Source: Bradyrhizobium sp. AZCC 1719 (GTDB lineage: Bacteria > Pseudomonadota > Alphaproteobacteria > Rhizobiales > Xanthobacteraceae). From it: DNA of 64,000 nt. Position numbers and translations under genes: made by a program. The stretch's first letter is position 1, and each line of letters starts with the position of its first letter. Location of the stretch: assembly GCF_036924525.1 (NCBI RefSeq), contig NZ_JAZHRU010000001.1:2633001-2697000 (forward strand), given 5' to 3'. The notes below the pieces were generated by a model. The model saw nothing but the letters and a program-made list of their open reading frames with translations. It was not told the origin of the DNA and ran no database searches. Shown one piece after another: positions 1-8,398 of the stretch.

Positions 1-142
1 GATGGTCTTCTTGCGCGTCAACGATATACCCTTTGCGCCCGATCCGGCGCACGCCACCGCCATCATCCTCTCCCTCGCCGCCGGCGAGGTCAGCGAAGAA
101 AGCCTGGCCCGCTGGATCCGGGATAATTGGCCTTCCGAATGA
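1..142 (+). CDS. C-terminal fragment of a Doc/Fic-like death-on-curing toxin (partial)
   Basis: Only the last 47 codons or so are inside the window; the frame is open to the left edge and stops with TGA at 140-142. The visible segment (MVFLRVNDIPFAPDP, then an acidic helix and a final ARWIRDNW) resembles the C-terminal end of Doc/Fic toxins of the death-on-curing family, where a hydrophobic helix is followed by 'adp' and a helix ending in W-[IL]. The catalytic HPFxxGNxR Fic motif would lie upstream and cannot be checked. Doc toxins AMPylate or phosphorylate target proteins such as EF-Tu and are normally paired with an upstream antitoxin gene. The assignment rests on the C-terminal pattern alone. 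Confidence 0.5.
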   Translation, partial: MVFLRVNDIPFAPDPAHATAIILSLAAGEVSEESLARWIRDNWPSE

Positions 143-225
143 CCCGATAGGAAAGGGGCCGTTGCCCTCCCAAACGCTTTGCGGTAATTGCACGCGAGAA
201 ACGCGGATTTTGACTGGGGATACCG

Positions 226-378
226 ATGGCAGACCATAACGAAGTGGCCTACACGACCGCTGACGGCAACGACTACCCGGCCCATGAGCAGACCTATGAA
301 GGGTTCATCATGTTGGTCAAATACGGCACCGTCGCCGTCGTAATCATTGTCGCCCTGATGGGTTATTTCCTGACCTGA
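226..378 (+). CDS. aa3-type cytochrome c oxidase subunit IV family protein
   Basis: A 50-residue protein with a polar N-terminus ending around residue 24 (HEQTYEGF) followed by one membrane span (about residues 28-49, VKYGTVAVVIIVALMGYFL). This is the layout of the bacterial aa3 cytochrome oxidase subunit IV family: a short cytoplasmic arm ending in the H-x-x-TY-x-G-F signature, then a single helix that packs against the oxidase core. It lies immediately upstream of the transhydrogenase operon, a common arrangement in Bradyrhizobium and relatives. The ATG follows a modest purine stretch (tgggga). Codon use matches its neighbours. Confidence 0.85.
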   Translation: MADHNEVAYTTADGNDYPAHEQTYEGFIMLVKYGTVAVVIIVALMGYFLT

Positions 379-511
379 CGCGTCGCTGCCTGCACCGCCG
401 GCCCCGGCGGTGGCCAGAAATTCGCACGCATGCCGGTTGCGAAACCGGTATCCAACTAAGCGAAAAAGACGCTAGTTTGCTTGCGCGCGCCCGCCGCGCC
501 GGGGAGGCCTC

Positions 512-1639
512 ATGAAAATTGCCGTTGCCAAGGAAATCGATCCGTCCGAACCGCGGGTTGCCGCTTCCCCGGACACCGTCAAGAAGTTCAAGGCGCTGGG
601 CGCCGAAGTCGCGATCGAACCGGGTGCGGGCGTCAAGTCGGGCCTGCCGGATTCCGAATTCACCGCCGTCGGCGCCACCGTCAGCGCGGATGCGCTGAAG
701 GACGCCGACATCATCATCAAGGTGAAGCGGCCTGAAGCGAGCGAGTTGGCGCAGTACAAGCGCGGCGCGCTGGTGATCGCCATCATGGACCCTTACGGCA
801 ATGAGGCGGCGCTGAAGACGATCGCGGAGGCCGGCGTCTCGGCATTTGCGATGGAACTGATGCCGCGCATTACGCGCGCACAAGTCATGGACGTGCTGTC
901 CTCGCAGGCAAATCTCGCCGGCTACCGTGCGGTGATCGAGGCGGCCGAGTCGTTTGGCCGCGCGTTCCCGATGATGATGACGGCGGCCGGCACCGTGCCG
1001 GCGGCGAAGGTGTTCGTAATGGGCGTCGGCGTTGCCGGTCTGCAGGCAATTGCGACCGCGCGCCGGCTCGGTGCCGTCGTTACCGCAACCGACGTGCGTC
1101 CTGCCACCAAAGAGCAGGTCGAATCGCTCGGCGCCAAATTTCTCGCGGTCGAGGACGAAGAGTTCAAGAACGCCCAGACCGCCGGTGGCTACGCCAAGGA
1201 AATGTCGAAAGAGTATCAGGCAAAGCAGGCCGAACTCACCGCCGAGCACGTCAAGAAGCAGGACATCGTGATCACGACCGCGCTGATCCCGGGCCGCCCC
1301 GCGCCAAGGCTCGTCAGCGCCGAGATGGTCAAATCGATGAAACCGGGTTCGGTGCTGGTCGATCTCGCCGTCGAGCGCGGTGGCAACGTCGAAGGCGCGA
1401 AGGCGGGCGAGGTCGTCGATGTCGATGGCATCAAGATCGTCGGCTACACCAATGTCGCCGGCCGCGTGGCGCAATCGGCCTCGAGCCTTTACGCCCGCAA
1501 CCTGTTCTCGTTCATCGAGACGCTGGTCGACAAGGCGAACAAGGCGCTCGCGGTCAATTGGGAAGACGAACTGGTGAAAGCCACCGCGCTGACCAAGGAC
1601 GGCGCCGTCATCCATCCGAACTTCCAGCCGAAAGCCTAA
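512..1639 (+). CDS. pntAA: NAD(P) transhydrogenase subunit alpha part 1 (NAD-binding domain dI)
   Basis: 375 residues, the usual length of the separate dI subunit of proton-translocating transhydrogenase in alphaproteobacteria. It begins [17 protein letters not shown], typical of the alanine dehydrogenase/PntA fold, has the family stretch [20 protein letters not shown], and a dinucleotide-binding loop [12 protein letters not shown] (about residues 169-180) followed by an acidic residue in TATDVRP. The soluble subunit binds NADH and passes hydride to the NADP site of PntB. The ATG has a good ribosome site (ggggagg). The next gene starts 11 bp downstream, so pntAA-pntAB-pntB form one operon with the three-polypeptide organisation known from Rhodospirillum rubrum. 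Confidence 0.96.
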   Translation: MKIAVAKEIDPSEPRVAASPDTVKKFKALGAEVAIEPGAGVKSGLPDSEFTAVGATVSADALKDADIIIKVKRPEASELAQYKRGALVIAIMDPYGNEAALKTIAEAGVSAFAMELMPRITRAQVMDVLSSQANLAGYRAVIEAAESFGRAFPMMMTAAGTVPAAKVFVMGVGVAGLQAIATARRLGAVVTATDVRPATKEQVESLGAKFLAVEDEEFKNAQTAGGYAKEMSKEYQAKQAELTAEHVKKQDIVITTALIPGRPAPRLVSAEMVKSMKPGSVLVDLAVERGGNVEGAKAGEVVDVDGIKIVGYTNVAGRVAQSASSLYARNLFSFIETLVDKANKALAVNWEDELVKATALTKDGAVIHPNFQPKA

Positions 1640-1650
1640 GGAGAGAAGCC

Positions 1651-1968
1651 ATGGAGCATGTCGCCCAAGTCGTCGACCCCTTCGTATTTCGGCTGTCGAT
1701 TTTCGTCCTCGCCGTCTTCGTCGGCTACTTCGTGGTCTGGTCGGTGACGCCGGCGCTGCATACGCCTTTGATGTCGGTGACGAATGCGATCTCCTCGGTG
1801 ATCGTGGTCGGTGCGCTGCTCGCGGTCGGCGTCGGCATGATCTCGAGCGGCTCGGGCTGGGCGCGCGGCTTCGGCTTCATCGCGCTGATCTTCGCCTGCG
1901 TGAACATATTTGGCGGCTTTCTTGTCACCCAGCGCATGCTGGCGATGTACAAGAAGAAGGTGAAGTGA
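1651..1968 (+). CDS. pntAB: NAD(P) transhydrogenase subunit alpha part 2 (membrane subunit)
   Basis: 105 residues with four hydrophobic segments (about 14-32, 37-48, 51-65 and 71-90) and a basic C-terminus (MYKKKVK). This small membrane subunit contributes the first helices of domain dII, the proton channel, together with PntB. The ATG at 1651 is preceded by aaggagagaagcc, a strong ribosome site 5-10 nt upstream. An in-frame start farther upstream would overlap pntAA and is not needed. The sequence [29 protein letters not shown] matches the conserved end of this family. Confidence 0.94.
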   Translation: MEHVAQVVDPFVFRLSIFVLAVFVGYFVVWSVTPALHTPLMSVTNAISSVIVVGALLAVGVGMISSGSGWARGFGFIALIFACVNIFGGFLVTQRMLAMYKKKVK

Positions 1969-2011
1969 GTGGCGTGCACCTCGTGGTGACAAAGTCAAAT
2001 GGGGACCTGAG

Positions 2012-3409
2012 ATGAACGCCAATCTGGCAGCAGTTCTTTATCTCGTGGCGGGTGTGCTGTTCATCCTGTCGCTGCGCGGGCTGTCCAGTCCCGCATCGTC
2101 CCGCCAGGGCAATCTGTTCGGCATGATCGGCATGGCGATCGCGGTCGCCACCACGCTCGCCAGTCATCCGCCGGCGGACGGCATCGCCTGGGTCCTGGTC
2201 ATTCTCGGCATCGCCATCGGCGGGGCGATCGGGGCCGTGATCGCGCGGCGGGTGCCGATGACCTCGATGCCGGAACTGGTCGCGGCTTTCCACTCGCTGG
2301 TCGGCATGGCCGCGGTGCTGGTCGCCGCCGGCGCCTTCTACGCGCCCGAAGCCTTCGACATCGGCAAGCCCGGCGCGATTCACGCGTCCAGCCTGGTCGA
2401 AATGTCGCTCGGCGTCGCCATCGGCGCGCTGACCTTCACCGGCTCGGTGATCGCTTTCCTGAAGCTTTCGGCACGCATGAGCGGTGCGCCGATCATCCTG
2501 CCCGGACGCCACATCATCAACATCGCGCTCGCGCTTGCGCTGGTGTTCTTCATTTTCGGCCTGGTCCGCTCCGGCAGCGCGCTCGATTTCTGGCTGATCA
2601 CGATCATCGCGCTGGTGCTCGGCGTGCTCATGATCATCCCGATCGGCGGCGCCGACATGCCGGTCGTGATCTCGATGCTGAACTCCTATTCGGGGTGGGC
2701 CGCGGCCGGCATCGGATTTACGCTCGGCAATTCCGCGCTGATCATCACCGGCGCGCTGGTCGGCTCCTCCGGCGCGATCCTGTCCTACATCATGTGCCAC
2801 GCGATGAACCGCTCGTTCATCTCGGTCATCCTTGGCGGCTTCGGTGGCGAAACGGCGGCCGCGGGCGGCGGCTCCGGCGAACAGAAGCCCGCCAAGCTCG
2901 GCTCGGCCGACGACGCCGCCTTCATCATGAAGAACGCCTCCAAGGTCATCATCGTGCCCGGCTACGGCATGGCGGTGGCACAGGCCCAGCACGCGCTGCG
3001 CGAAATGGCCGACATGCTGAAGAAGGAAGGCGTCGAGGTGAAGTACGCGATTCACCCGGTCGCGGGGCGCATGCCTGGCCACATGAACGTACTGCTCGCC
3101 GAAGCCAATGTGCCCTATGACGAGGTGTTCGAGCTCGAGGACATCAACTCCGAATTCGCCCAGGCCGACATCGCCTTCGTGATCGGCGCCAACGACGTCA
3201 CCAACCCGGCTGCGGAAGAAGACAAGACCTCGCCGATCTATGGCATGCCGGTGCTGCAGGTCTGGAAGGCCGGCACCGTGATGTTCATCAAGCGATCGCT
3301 GGCATCGGGCTATGCCGGCATCGACAATCCGCTGTTCTATCGCGATAACACCATGATGCTGCTCGGCGACGCCAAGAAGGTCACCGAGAACGTCGTCAAG
3401 GGGATGTAA
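2012..3409 (+). CDS. pntB: NAD(P) transhydrogenase subunit beta
   Basis: 465 residues. The first roughly 280 form about nine transmembrane helices (dII) containing MPVVISMLNSYSGWAAAGIG, the conserved channel segment. The C-terminal 180 residues form the NADP-binding domain dIII, with VPGYGMAVAQAQHALRE as the nucleotide loop and GANDVTNPAAEEDKTSPIYG as the second NADP-contact segment. Together with PntAA and PntAB it couples hydride transfer from NADH to NADP+ to proton entry, making NADPH for biosynthesis and redox defence. The ATG is preceded by ggggacctgag. It closes the pnt operon; the next gene begins 18 bp on. Confidence 0.96.
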   Translation: MNANLAAVLYLVAGVLFILSLRGLSSPASSRQGNLFGMIGMAIAVATTLASHPPADGIAWVLVILGIAIGGAIGAVIARRVPMTSMPELVAAFHSLVGMAAVLVAAGAFYAPEAFDIGKPGAIHASSLVEMSLGVAIGALTFTGSVIAFLKLSARMSGAPIILPGRHIINIALALALVFFIFGLVRSGSALDFWLITIIALVLGVLMIIPIGGADMPVVISMLNSYSGWAAAGIGFTLGNSALIITGALVGSSGAILSYIMCHAMNRSFISVILGGFGGETAAAGGGSGEQKPAKLGSADDAAFIMKNASKVIIVPGYGMAVAQAQHALREMADMLKKEGVEVKYAIHPVAGRMPGHMNVLLAEANVPYDEVFELEDINSEFAQADIAFVIGANDVTNPAAEEDKTSPIYGMPVLQVWKAGTVMFIKRSLASGYAGIDNPLFYRDNTMMLLGDAKKVTENVVKGM

Positions 3410-3427
3410 CGCGCTAGCAGGAAGTTC

Positions 3428-4285
3428 ATGACCGGGCTGAAATGGCTGCTGATCATCGCTTCGGCGGGTTATATCTGCGGCCTGCTCGCGCTGTTCTTCG
3501 CGCAGCGCGCCGTGCTGTTTCCTGCCCCGACGGGCGCGCGCACGCCGCCGCAAGCGGCGGGCTTTCCCGAAGCAGAAGAACATGTCCTGGCCACCGCCGA
3601 CGGTGAGAAGGTCATCGTCTGGCATGTTCCGGCCAAGCCGGGGCGTCCGGTCGTCCTCTACTTCCACGGCAATGGCGATTATCTCGCCGGCTTCTTCGGC
3701 CGTTTTCGCGGCCTGATCGCCGACGGGATAGGAATCGTCGCGCTCTCCTATCGCGGCTATGCCGGCTCGAGCGGGCAGCCGAGCGAGCAGGGATTGCTGC
3801 AGGATGCCGCGGCGGCCTATGCTTTCACGACAGCGCGATACAGCGCGGACAGAATCGTTGCGTGGGGATTCTCGCTCGGCACCGGCGTCGCAGTTGCGCT
3901 GGCGGGCGAGAAGCCGGTCGGAAAGCTGATCCTGGAATCGTCCTATACTTCCATTGTGGACGTCGCCGCGTCCGCGTTCTGGTTCGCGCCGGTGCGGCTG
4001 TTGATGCGCGATCAATTCCACTCCGATCGGCACATCACCCGGATCAGGGTTCCGCTGCTCATGATGCATGGCGCGCTCGATCCCACGATACCCGTTGCCT
4101 TTGGCGAACGGCTGTTCGCGCTGGCGAACGAGCCGAAACGGTTTGTCCGCCTCGCCCGCGGAGGTCACAACGATCTGGACAATTTCGGCGCGATTGAAAT
4201 CGCGCGGAATTTTATCAACCTTGCGCAGGGATGGTCGCAGCATGGACGGGCATACCTTCCGTCCACGAACCGGTCGGGAACGTAA
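3428..4285 (+). CDS. Membrane-anchored alpha/beta hydrolase
   Basis: 285 residues with an N-terminal membrane anchor (about 4-22, LKWLLIIASAGYICGLLAL) and an alpha/beta-hydrolase fold. The oxyanion-hole segment is VLYFHGNGDYLAG, the nucleophile elbow is AWGFSLGTGVAV (GFSLG, serine nucleophile), an aspartate lies in HGALDPTIP and the histidine is in ARGGHNDL. This fits the BEM46/YfhR-like family of serine hydrolases; no substrate can be read from sequence. It starts 18 bp after pntB with aggaag ahead of the ATG, so it may be co-transcribed with the pnt genes and the antiporter 5 bp downstream. Confidence 0.85.
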   Translation: MTGLKWLLIIASAGYICGLLALFFAQRAVLFPAPTGARTPPQAAGFPEAEEHVLATADGEKVIVWHVPAKPGRPVVLYFHGNGDYLAGFFGRFRGLIADGIGIVALSYRGYAGSSGQPSEQGLLQDAAAAYAFTTARYSADRIVAWGFSLGTGVAVALAGEKPVGKLILESSYTSIVDVAASAFWFAPVRLLMRDQFHSDRHITRIRVPLLMMHGALDPTIPVAFGERLFALANEPKRFVRLARGGHNDLDNFGAIEIARNFINLAQGWSQHGRAYLPSTNRSGT

Positions 4286-4289
4286 CCGC

Positions 4290-5387
4290 ATGAGCGCACA
4301 TGGACCGATGCCGCGATCGGCCTGGATATTCCCCGCGCTGGCGATGGTGCTGTTTGCCGTGGCCACCGGCCTCGGGCTCAACTTTACGCCGTCGGTTGGC
4401 GGGTTCGTGTTTGCGGTGCTGCTGCTCGCAATCCTGTTCGGCACCGTGTTCGCAGCCGTGCACCATGCCGAGGTGATAGCCGAGCGGATCGGCGAACCCT
4501 ATGGCACGCTGCTGCTGACGCTTGCTGTCACCATCATCGAGGTCGCGCTGATCGCGACCATCATGCTCGGCGAAAAGCCGCAGCCGGCGCTGGCGCGCGA
4601 CACCGTGTTTGCGGTGGTGATGATCGTGTGCAACGGCCTCGTGGGCCTGTGTATCTTCATCGGAGGCTTGCGCTACCGCGAGCAGGATTTCCAGGTCTCC
4701 GGCGCCAACCTTTATCTCAGCGTGCTGTTCGTGCTGTCGACCATTACGCTGATCATGCCGAATTATACGCTGACGGCGCCGGGACCGATCTATTCGGCGG
4801 CGCAGCTTGGCTTTGTGGACCTGGTCACGCTCATGCTCTACGGCGTGTTCCTTTATACCCAGACGATCCGGCACAGTGATTATTTCATCAAGGGAGGCGC
4901 CGGTGCTGCCGCCGAAACCTCATCCCTCTCGAATCCGATGCTGGCGCTCAGCATCGGGCTGCTGCTTATCTCCCTACTCGCCGTGGTGCTTCTGGCGAAG
5001 AAATTTTCGCTGGTGGTCGATGTCGTGACCGCGATGATCGGCGCCCCACCGGCGTTCGCCGGCGTGCTGGTCGCGCTCCTCATCCTGCTGCCGGAGGGAG
5101 TCACCGCTATTGCAGCCGCGCGCAATAACGATCTGCAGAAGAGCATCAATCTCGCGCTCGGATCGTCGCTGGCGACCATCGGGCTGACTATTCCCGCGGT
5201 CGGCCTGGCTACCTACGTGCTCGACAAGGAACTCGTGCTCGGGCTCAACGGTCAGGGCATGGTGTTGCTGCTGCTCACGTTCTTCCTGAGCATTCTCACC
5301 TTCGGCACCGGCCGCACCAACATCCTGTTCGGGCTGGTACATATGGTGGTGTTTGCTGTGTTCGTGTTTATGGTGTTCGTGCCGTAA
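4290..5387 (+). CDS. ChaA/CAX-type cation (Ca2+, Na+ or K+)/proton antiporter
   Basis: 365 residues with about eleven hydrophobic segments arranged as two inverted repeats. The two conserved acidic motifs are seen as LTLAVTIIEVALIATIML in the first half and LLPEGVTAIAAARNNDLQ followed by SINLALGSSLATIGLTIP in the second, the alpha repeats of the calcium/cation antiporter superfamily. The inner-membrane protein would exchange cations for protons. The chosen ATG lies 5 bp after the upstream stop. The open frame extends 74 codons upstream, but that part overlaps the hydrolase gene and looks like shadow sequence. ChaA (E. coli) is the nearest named family; the ion cannot be told from sequence. 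Confidence 0.88.
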   Translation: MSAHGPMPRSAWIFPALAMVLFAVATGLGLNFTPSVGGFVFAVLLLAILFGTVFAAVHHAEVIAERIGEPYGTLLLTLAVTIIEVALIATIMLGEKPQPALARDTVFAVVMIVCNGLVGLCIFIGGLRYREQDFQVSGANLYLSVLFVLSTITLIMPNYTLTAPGPIYSAAQLGFVDLVTLMLYGVFLYTQTIRHSDYFIKGGAGAAAETSSLSNPMLALSIGLLLISLLAVVLLAKKFSLVVDVVTAMIGAPPAFAGVLVALLILLPEGVTAIAAARNNDLQKSINLALGSSLATIGLTIPAVGLATYVLDKELVLGLNGQGMVLLLLTFFLSILTFGTGRTNILFGLVHMVVFAVFVFMVFVP

Positions 5388-5402
5388 TCGGAGAAGAATG
5401 AA

Positions 5403-5687
5403 ATGCTTGCCGCCAAGTCCGACGTTCAGGTCGACACATCAGAAGTCCGCGTCACCGAATGGCGGCTGGCGCCCGGCAGTGCTACCGGCCATCACACCCA
5501 TGAGATGGATTACGTGATCGTGCCGATAACCTCGGGCGAGATGACCATCGTCGCGCCGAACGGCGAACGCACCAAGGCGCAGCTCGCCTCCGGCAAATCC
5601 TATTTCCGGAAGGCCGGCGTCCAGCATGACGTGCTGAACGAGACCGCAAGCGAGATTGTGTTTCTGGAGGTCGAGCTGAAGCCCTGA
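5403..5687 (+). CDS. Small single-domain cupin protein
   Basis: 94 residues forming one cupin barrel. The first cupin motif is GSATGHHTHEMDYVIVPITSG, giving the two histidines, a glutamate and spacing expected for a metal site; the second is represented by KAGVQHDVLNETASEIVF. Such small cupins bind a metal and may act as isomerases, dioxygenases or ligand-binding proteins, so the function is open. It begins 16 bp after the antiporter gene behind ggagaag and probably belongs to the same transcript. Confidence 0.8.
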   Translation: MLAAKSDVQVDTSEVRVTEWRLAPGSATGHHTHEMDYVIVPITSGEMTIVAPNGERTKAQLASGKSYFRKAGVQHDVLNETASEIVFLEVELKP

Positions 5688-5872
5688 GCCTCTCTCGGGT
5701 TCCAGCTTGGTTGCGGGTGCCGTGCCCACGGCTCTGGGAGGAACTCGCAGGGCAATTGGCAGACGTCGCTGCACCTGCACAGGAACTGCTGAATTGCCAT
5801 CGATCCGTCGTAGTTGATCCCTCAATGTGCCTCAAAGTTCCGGCAATTGGGGCGCCGTGGGGAGTGGCCGGA

Positions 5873-6949
5873 ATGCTGAACTACGTGAAGAAATTTGCGG
5901 TGGACATCTTCCCCTCGGTGGCTGCAACCGTCATCGGGGCGTACATCGTCAACCACTACATCGTGACCAAGCCCAGCGCGGACGCTCCCGCCGCGGCGTC
6001 GGCGGCCGCCAATCCCAGCAAGGCTGCAGCCAAATCCGATGCCAAGACGTCCGATACCAAGGGGTCCGAGACCACGGCCAGCGTGAGCAATATTCCGGCC
6101 GCAGGCGTCAAGGCGAGGGGTATCTCCGAGAAGGCCATCATGGAGAAGACCGCTGCCGAACGACCGGCGGCGGCTGAAAAGGCCCAAGCGAAAGCGGAAG
6201 AAAAGTCCGAAGCGAAGGCTGACGCCAAAGCCGATGCCAAGTCCTCCGATTCCAAGTCCTCCGATTCCAAGTCTTCCGATTCCAAGTCTTCCGAATCCAA
6301 GTCTTCCGATCCTAAGTCCGATGTGAAATCGGCCGAGAATCCGGCCGACGCCGCCAGCAATCCGGCCGACCAGCGCCGTCATGCAGCGGCGCCACGCGAA
6401 AAGGAAAAGATCAGGGTCATACTGCCGTCGCCCGTGCAGCCTGTGGCGTCCCAGGCTACTCCGGTGGTGGCGGCTGCGCCGGCCGCCGCCCCGGTCGAGA
6501 CTGCGGCTACGCCGGATGAACGGCGCGATGCCAACGATCTGGCGCGCGCCGCGATCGAACGCCTGCGCGCCAACGGCGAAACGTCTCCTCCGCGCGCCCC
6601 CGAGACGGCCCGTGCTCCTGAAGCACCCCGTGCCCCCGAAACATCCAGGGTCGCAAATGCGCCTGCTGCCGTGAATGCGCCCGCGCTTCGTCCGCTGCCG
6701 CCGCCGGTCATGCTCTCGGGCCCACCCGCTGGCGAACCCAATGGTCAGGTTTCGCCGCAGCCACGGCCGCCTTATGCTGAGGCCATCGACCCGAACCGCC
6801 CGGTCCCGCCCGCCGAAATTCCGGTCTCGCGCCCGCTCGATCTGCGTGCCGAAGTTGCCGCGCCTTCCGTCCGCGAACGCGCCTCGGCGGCTGCCGAGGA
6901 CGCGCTGTCCACTGCGAAGTCGATCTTCCACGCAGTGCTCCCGAAATAA
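5873..6949 (+). CDS. Membrane-anchored protein with lysine/serine/alanine-rich low-complexity region
   Basis: 358 residues of unknown function. A short amphipathic/hydrophobic N-terminus (MLNYVKKFAVDIFPSVAATV followed by IGAYIVNHYIV) is followed by 300 residues of low complexity: an Ala/Lys/Ser/Asp-rich section with five tandem copies of a 5-residue KSSDS-type unit around residues 123-147, then a Pro/Ala/Arg-rich section. The C-terminal 30 residues (RERASAAAEDALSTAKSIFHAVLPK) could form an amphipathic helix. The ATG at 5873 has ggagtgg upstream; longer in-frame starts have no ribosome site. The composition suggests a periplasmic or cytoplasmic spacer anchored in the membrane. Confidence 0.7.
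   Translation: MLNYVKKFAVDIFPSVAATVIGAYIVNHYIVTKPSADAPAAASAAANPSKAAAKSDAKTSDTKGSETTASVSNIPAAGVKARGISEKAIMEKTAAERPAAAEKAQAKAEEKSEAKADAKADAKSSDSKSSDSKSSDSKSSESKSSDPKSDVKSAENPADAASNPADQRRHAAAPREKEKIRVILPSPVQPVASQATPVVAAAPAAAPVETAATPDERRDANDLARAAIERLRANGETSPPRAPETARAPEAPRAPETSRVANAPAAVNAPALRPLPPPVMLSGPPAGEPNGQVSPQPRPPYAEAIDPNRPVPPAEIPVSRPLDLRAEVAAPSVRERASAAAEDALSTAKSIFHAVLPK
6239..6313 (+). repeat. Five tandem 15-bp coding repeats
   Basis: Five head-to-tail copies of a 15-bp unit close to aagtcctccgattcc, inside the low-complexity protein gene. The first two are identical, the third and fourth differ by one or two bases, and the fifth has diverged at its end. Each unit encodes KSSDS or a one-residue variant. 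A 15-bp period keeps the frame, so copy number can change by slippage without breaking the gene. Confidence 0.9.
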
Positions 6950-6972
6950 TCTGCGGTCTTCGATAGAAGACT

Positions 6973-7617
6973 CTAGCCGCCGGTGCGTGCGAGCCCGCTT
7001 CGTGCGGCGTCGTCCTTGGGGCGGAGCGCGAGCGCACGGCCGTAGGATGTGAACGCCTTGGCCTTGTCGCCCAGGCGCTCATAGGTGACGCCGCGTGCCG
7101 ACCAGGCTTGCGCGCTGTTGGGATCGGCCTGCACTGCTTCGTCCAGATCGGAAGCGGCTTCCTTTGCCTTGTCGATGGCAAGGTAGCTGCTCGCCCGCGC
7201 CAGCAGCGGCTCGACCCGTTGCGGCGTCAGGCCATTGGCCGCGGTGAAATCGGCGATCGCCTGCTCATGCTGCTTGTCGGCTTGATAGATCAGGCCGCGG
7301 CCGTACAGCGCCTGCACGTTGTAGGGATCGAGTGCGAGCGCGCGCTCGAATTCCGCGAGCGCTTCCTCGGCCTTGCCGGATTTGGCGAGCGTCTGGCCGC
7401 GCGTTGCGTGACCCTGGGCATCGCTGACGCTTTGTCCGCTGATCGTGCCGGTCGGTTTCTGCTCGACTGCCTGTGGCTTTTCCCTATCCGATCCCCACGA
7501 TCCCAAGTCGAACGAACAGCCGCCGAGGGGCAGGCCGAGAACGATCGCGAGCAGCACGATGGATCCGGCCGTGAAGCGCGAAGCGCGGTGAAGTGTATTG
7601 CAATCGGTAACGGCCAT
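6973..7617 (-). CDS. Tetratricopeptide-repeat lipoprotein
   Basis: 214 residues from the ATG at 7617. A type II signal peptide ends in LGLPLGGCSFDLGS, with a lipobox-type LGGC, so the mature protein should be lipid-anchored through Cys. Four consecutive TPR units follow: GHATRGQTLAKSGKAEEALA, LDPYNVQALYGRGLIYQADK, RVEPLLARASSYLAIDKAKE and SAQAWSARGVTYERLGDKAK, each with the A-A-P spacing of TPR helices. TPR lipoproteins scaffold envelope complexes; the partner is unknown. A start 20 codons upstream is possible but would push the signal peptide inside the protein. Confidence 0.85.
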   Translation of the reverse strand: MAVTDCNTLHRASRFTAGSIVLLAIVLGLPLGGCSFDLGSWGSDREKPQAVEQKPTGTISGQSVSDAQGHATRGQTLAKSGKAEEALAEFERALALDPYNVQALYGRGLIYQADKQHEQAIADFTAANGLTPQRVEPLLARASSYLAIDKAKEAASDLDEAVQADPNSAQAWSARGVTYERLGDKAKAFTSYGRALALRPKDDAARSGLARTGG

Positions 7618-7785
7618 GCGGCGGAATACTCGCGCGTCGAACATGGCATAGGTAACCCGAGGGCTCGCAAAATGCATCGGTCAAAATGGCCGCAACGGCG
7701 TCGACGGCGATGTGGGTGATCGAGCAGGGCCGCGCGCGAGAGCGCCGATTTTCCGGCGCACCCGAATTCTGAGGAACAAGATCGC

Positions 7786-7820
7786 GAAAAACAAAACGCG
7801 GACCCAAGGCCCGCGTTTTT
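7786..7820 (-). terminator. Rho-independent terminator of rpsU
   Basis: Read on the minus strand, a GC-rich hairpin (aacgcggg, loop ccttgg, then tccgcgtt) is followed by a T-rich tract ttttgttttt. It lies about 20 bp past the rpsU stop codon. The plus strand also shows ttttt after the stem (7816-7820), so it may work in both directions, but no plus-strand gene ends here. Confidence 0.75.
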
Positions 7821-7841
7821 CATTCAAATCTAGCGAAGTGC

Positions 7842-8144
7842 TTAGCGCGGTCCGCGCGGACCTGCGCCCGGGCCACGGCCGCCAGCGCCACCACGGTCGC
7901 CACCCGGACCGGCGCCGAACACCGGCTTGGGCTTCATCGGCAGCAAGCCTTCACGCTGCAGCTTCTTGCGGGCCAGCTTGCGCGCGCGGCGCACGGCTTC
8001 GGCCTTTTCACGGGCCTTCTTCTCGGACGGCTTTTCGTAATGGCCGCGGAGCTTCATCTCGCGGAAGATACCCTCGCGCTGCATCTTCTTCTTCAGCGCC
8101 TTGAGGGCTTGATCGACATTGTTATCGCGGACGAGAACCTGCAC
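7842..8144 (-). CDS. rpsU: 30S ribosomal protein S21
   Basis: 100 residues. It starts at a GTG (8144) with gaaagaggat seven bases upstream and reads [20 protein letters not shown], followed by the conserved [20 protein letters not shown] and an arginine/lysine-rich helix. S21 binds the 30S platform near the anti-Shine-Dalgarno region and helps initiation. The family core is about 70 residues; this copy has an extra C-terminal tail of roughly 27 residues rich in Gly, Pro and Arg ([17 protein letters not shown]), of the kind seen in rhizobial S21 proteins. It is a single-gene unit with its own terminator. Confidence 0.96.
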   Translation of the reverse strand: MQVLVRDNNVDQALKALKKKMQREGIFREMKLRGHYEKPSEKKAREKAEAVRRARKLARKKLQREGLLPMKPKPVFGAGPGGDRGGAGGRGPGAGPRGPR

Positions 8145-8398
8145 GCGGCATCCTCTTTCAATTGATCGGATAGGAATTCTGGTAAAGCGAAAGGCTGGCG
8201 AAAGGCCTGGCCCTCAACCCTGAGCGCGGGCATGTAGCAGACAAAACCGCAGATGTCCACCTGAGAAGCCGGTTTCCGGCCCGGAAAAGCCCGGAAAATC
8301 GGCGGGATTAGGCCTGCAGACGCCGATTTCCTCAAATAACGAGCCCTTCACGGCACCTCCCTAGCATCCAGCTACGCAAAAACATGCGGGAGGCGAGT

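Noticed and set aside
1925..4444. An 839-codon open frame on the minus strand across pntB and the hydrolase
   Set aside because: It is antisense to genes with clear family motifs, is rich in Arg/Asp/His as GC-rich shadow frames are, and has no ribosome site.
6239..6313. Regularly spaced repeats resembling a short CRISPR
   Set aside because: Units are directly adjacent with no spacers, and they encode an in-frame amino acid repeat.
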